Of a DNA stretch of 8,013 bases, positions 6,050-8,013 are shown one piece after another. The notes under the pieces are model-generated. The model did no database searches, was not told where the DNA came from, and saw only the letters and a list, made by a program, of their open reading frames with translations. Location of the stretch: NCBI GenBank assembly GCA_034178705.1, contig JAXFQY010000001.1, positions 1 to 8,013 on the forward strand, in the 5' to 3' direction. Origin of the DNA: RUG12395 sp034178705. Its GTDB lineage: Bacteria; Bacillota; Clostridia; Oscillospirales; CAG-272. Position numbers and translations under genes: made by a program. Numbering within the stretch: the stretch's first letter is position 1; each line of letters begins with the position of its first letter.

Positions 6050-6078
6050 ATTGTCCATCTATCGGTAGAATCGTCCAT
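6050..6078 (+). promoter_or_regulatory. direct repeat abutting the -35, candidate AraC-family binding site
   Basis: ATTGTCCAT (6050-6058) and ATCGTCCAT (6070-6078) differ at one base and are exactly 20 bases apart, about two helical turns. The last T of the second copy is the first T of the -35 TTGACA. AraC-family activators typically bind two direct half-sites with about this spacing, the nearer one touching the -35. The regulator encoded at 4370-5212 is the natural candidate; the link is inferred. Confidence 0.55.
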
Positions 6079-6106
6079 TGACAGAATGGTTTGTGTTTGA
6101 TAGACT
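6078..6106 (+). promoter_or_regulatory. strong promoter of the SLH surface protein gene
   Basis: A perfect -35 TTGACA (6078-6083), a 17-base spacer and -10 TAGACT (6101-6106) with the extended -10 TGA (6098-6100) immediately before it. Transcription would begin near 6113, giving a leader of about 58 bases with GAAAGGA at 6157-6163. Confidence 0.8.
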
Positions 6107-6170
6107 AACTTAAGAATATTTTTTAGCAAATATTTATCCAACATCCACAAAATGCAGAAAGGATGCTCCT

Positions 6171-7958
6171 ATGAAAAAAAACACGATTATCCTGTTCTCC
6201 GCGTTGCTGGCCGTAATTCTAACGGTTGTGTTCGCCATGCCGGTGTCTGCGGCGGAAACAGCGGACGAGGCAAAGGCTTCAACGCTTGCTGCGTTCACCG
6301 GCGTGACGCCACGCAGTTATGTTGCCAATACCTCATACAAGAAGATTTCCTTCGTGTCGGACGGAGAATATCTCTATGCCGCGCTGACTCGCTCCAAATC
6401 GAATGGTACCTGCATCCTTGTTTCGCTTGACGGCGGCGACTCGCTAAGCGAAAAAACCATCGCCGTCTATATAAACACGAACAGCACCTACGGCGTTGCC
6501 TGGCCGAAAGACGGAAAGATAAACGACTACCGCTTCGGCGACCGTAAAACCAGCCTCAGCGGCATTGTGGAGGGGTTTTATGCTTTCTTTGTTTCGTCGT
6601 CAAACACCGCCTACACCGCCTATGCGCGGATTCCGCTTTCCTATTTCAGCATCACGGAGGCACCCGCCAAAATCAGCACCTATGAGGTTGATTCCACATG
6701 GGCGGAACAGAACAATCCCGCCGCATGGACAAAGCTGAATCAGGGCGACAGCGGATATAAGACATTGCACAAGCATGAATGGATATACAGCGCAACAGGC
6801 GGGGTAATCACCGCGACTTGCACAAACGAAAAGACTGCATGCAACAATAAGGTGAATACCGTATTGACGCTTATTGCTCCGGAGAATAATAATACTTTTT
6901 GGACGGAGAAATCTGCCGAAGCTACCTTTGACAAAGATGCGCTCGCGGGATTGGAAACGCTGCCGGTCATACATTATGTCGGAATCAACGGCACAACTTA
7001 TCCGGACAGCACCACACCTCCGACCGCGCGGGGCGAGTACATGGCATACGCCACCGTCTCGTTTGGCGAGAGTAGCAGTGCCACGGCAATGGTTCCCTAT
7101 AGCATCAAATTCAGTCTCTACCAAGGATCTCCAGATTGCTCTGTCAATCTCAACAAGACGAACAACGGCACTCTGACCGCGAACACGGGTACGGCCTTCT
7201 GGGGTAGAGAGGTTTTGATCACCGCCACGCCGGCGTTCGGCTACCGTCTTGCCGCTCTTTCCGTCATTGATGAGAACGGAGACACCGTCGAGGTAACGCA
7301 AAAGGTGCATAACCTTTATCACTTTACGATGCCGCAGTATGCCGTTACCGTGACTGCAATCTACGAGAAAAAACCGGCCTGTACCAAGGACAGCGCCTGC
7401 CTTGCGGCGGCGTTCGACGACATGGATCCCAGAGAGTGGTATCATGACGGCGTCCACTTTTGTCTCGAGGAGGGCCTCCTTGAGGGCGACATCGCTACTG
7501 CCTTCTCGCCGAATAAGAATCTCACCCGCGCAGCAATGATAACCATGCTGTGGAAGCTGGAGAATAGCCCCAAGGTTGATGCCAATCTCACGTTTGCAGA
7601 TGTCAGAGCGGGCTCATCGTATGAAAATGCCGTCCGTTGGGCAAGCGCGAACGGTATTGTCAACGGCTATGACGCCGACACCTTTGCACCGGATCGGGAC
7701 GTCAATCGCGAGGAGTTCGTTGCCATCCTGTTCCGCTATGCAAACTTCAAAGGCTATTCCACCGATGTGCGTGCTGATCTTTCCAAGTTTGTCGATGCTT
7801 CAACAGTTGAAACTTGGGCTCTCGACTCCGTAAAGTGGGCAACTGCGGCTGAATTGCTCATCGGAAAGGGAGACGCCGTGCTCGACCCGCTGGGCACTGC
7901 TACCCGCGCCGAGGCCGCGACAATGGTTTATCGCTTCTGCGAAAAGATTGCGAAATAA
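6171..7958 (+). CDS. SLH-anchored secreted surface protein with paralogous unrecognised domain
   Basis: The 595-residue protein starts after GAAAGGA (7-base spacer). A signal peptide is likely cut near residue 27 (VSA). Residues ~30-196 are the same unassigned domain as in the 3444-4265 protein. Residues ~199-311 look like an Ig-like bacterial surface module (HEWIYSATGG...ITATC, then YVGINGTTYPDS and RGEYMAYATVSFG). Residues ~322-399 look like an InlB-type beta-repeat (GTLTANTGTAFWG, ITATPAFGY, TMPQYAVTVTAIY). Three SLH repeats follow: ~415-465 (with TRAA), ~474-525 (with NREE) and ~537-592 (with TRAE). SLH repeats hold proteins non-covalently to pyruvylated secondary cell-wall polymers. No catalytic motif is seen, so a binding or structural role is likelier than an enzyme. 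It is a separate transcription unit with its own promoter and terminator. Confidence 0.9.
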   Translation: MKKNTIILFSALLAVILTVVFAMPVSAAETADEAKASTLAAFTGVTPRSYVANTSYKKISFVSDGEYLYAALTRSKSNGTCILVSLDGGDSLSEKTIAVYINTNSTYGVAWPKDGKINDYRFGDRKTSLSGIVEGFYAFFVSSSNTAYTAYARIPLSYFSITEAPAKISTYEVDSTWAEQNNPAAWTKLNQGDSGYKTLHKHEWIYSATGGVITATCTNEKTACNNKVNTVLTLIAPENNNTFWTEKSAEATFDKDALAGLETLPVIHYVGINGTTYPDSTTPPTARGEYMAYATVSFGESSSATAMVPYSIKFSLYQGSPDCSVNLNKTNNGTLTANTGTAFWGREVLITATPAFGYRLAALSVIDENGDTVEVTQKVHNLYHFTMPQYAVTVTAIYEKKPACTKDSACLAAAFDDMDPREWYHDGVHFCLEEGLLEGDIATAFSPNKNLTRAAMITMLWKLENSPKVDANLTFADVRAGSSYENAVRWASANGIVNGYDADTFAPDRDVNREEFVAILFRYANFKGYSTDVRADLSKFVDASTVETWALDSVKWATAAELLIGKGDAVLDPLGTATRAEAATMVYRFCEKIAK

Positions 7959-7985
7959 GCACAACGCTCTGGCGAACAACCCCAA

Positions 7986-8009
7986 AAGGACCCGCTTCAG
8001 CGGGTCCTT
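7986..8009 (+). terminator. hairpin terminator after the SLH protein gene
   Basis: AAGGACCCGC (7986-7995) pairs perfectly over 10 bp with GCGGGTCCTT (8000-8009) around a TTCA loop, 27 bases after the stop codon. The window ends four bases later, so a full T-tract cannot be confirmed. The A-run before the stem would make it usable from the other strand as well. Confidence 0.8.
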
Positions 8010-8013
8010 CGGA

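Noticed and set aside
6600..7457. A 285-residue open frame on the - strand
   Set aside because: It is antisense to the InlB-like, Ig-like and paralogous domains of the SLH protein, has no recognisable domain, and reflects codon bias of the real + strand gene.

Overview
The window looks like a carbohydrate-foraging, cell-surface region of a Gram-positive anaerobe of the class Clostridia, probably an uncultured gut or rumen Oscillospirales/Christensenellales-type organism. This is inferred from lipoprotein signal peptides, an S-layer-homology (SLH) anchored protein, a sortase-type C-terminus of the (S/N/P)PXTG kind, strong AGGAG-like ribosome binding sites and Clostridia-type IS200 remnants. 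Every gene I can support reads on the + strand.

Layout. Positions 1-28 hold the last codons of an unknown upstream gene, followed at 32-319 by a small hypothetical ORF. The intergenic stretch 320-478 carries a -10-like element and a cluster of TTGCA-type palindromes that could be an operator. Next come two lipoprotein genes with a 1-base overlap: an ABC-transporter sugar-binding protein (479-1966) and a surface-tethered GH43-like glycosidase with an extra N-terminal domain (1966-3393). Fifty bases later is a small surface protein (3444-4265): signal peptide, an unrecognised ~165-residue domain, a threonine-rich stalk with 15-bp tandem repeats, and an SPSTG/hydrophobic/basic sortase signal. 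It ends in a clear terminator whose T-tract abuts a well-formed promoter for an AraC-family regulator (4370-5212).

From 5213 to 6170 there is no intact gene. By reading across frames I recognise a decayed IS200/IS605-family TnpA transposase (5417-5911) with frameshifts, three in-frame stops and loss of the probable catalytic tyrosine. It ends in a perfect 14-bp hairpin. Downstream of it lie a 17-bp palindrome, a 20-bp-period direct repeat and a strong promoter (TTGACA, 17 bp, TAGACT with extended -10).

That promoter drives a 595-residue secreted protein (6171-7958). Its N-terminal domain is a clear paralogue of the domain in the 3444-4265 protein, but it is anchored by three SLH repeats instead of a sortase motif. 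A hairpin terminator closes the window.

Working model (inference): the glycosidase trims a glycan at the surface, the binding protein captures the released sugar for an importer outside the window, and the two paralogous surface proteins present a possibly glycan-binding domain on two different anchors. The AraC-type regulator is a good candidate to activate the SLH gene, because the direct repeat abutting its -35 box has the geometry of an AraC-family site.
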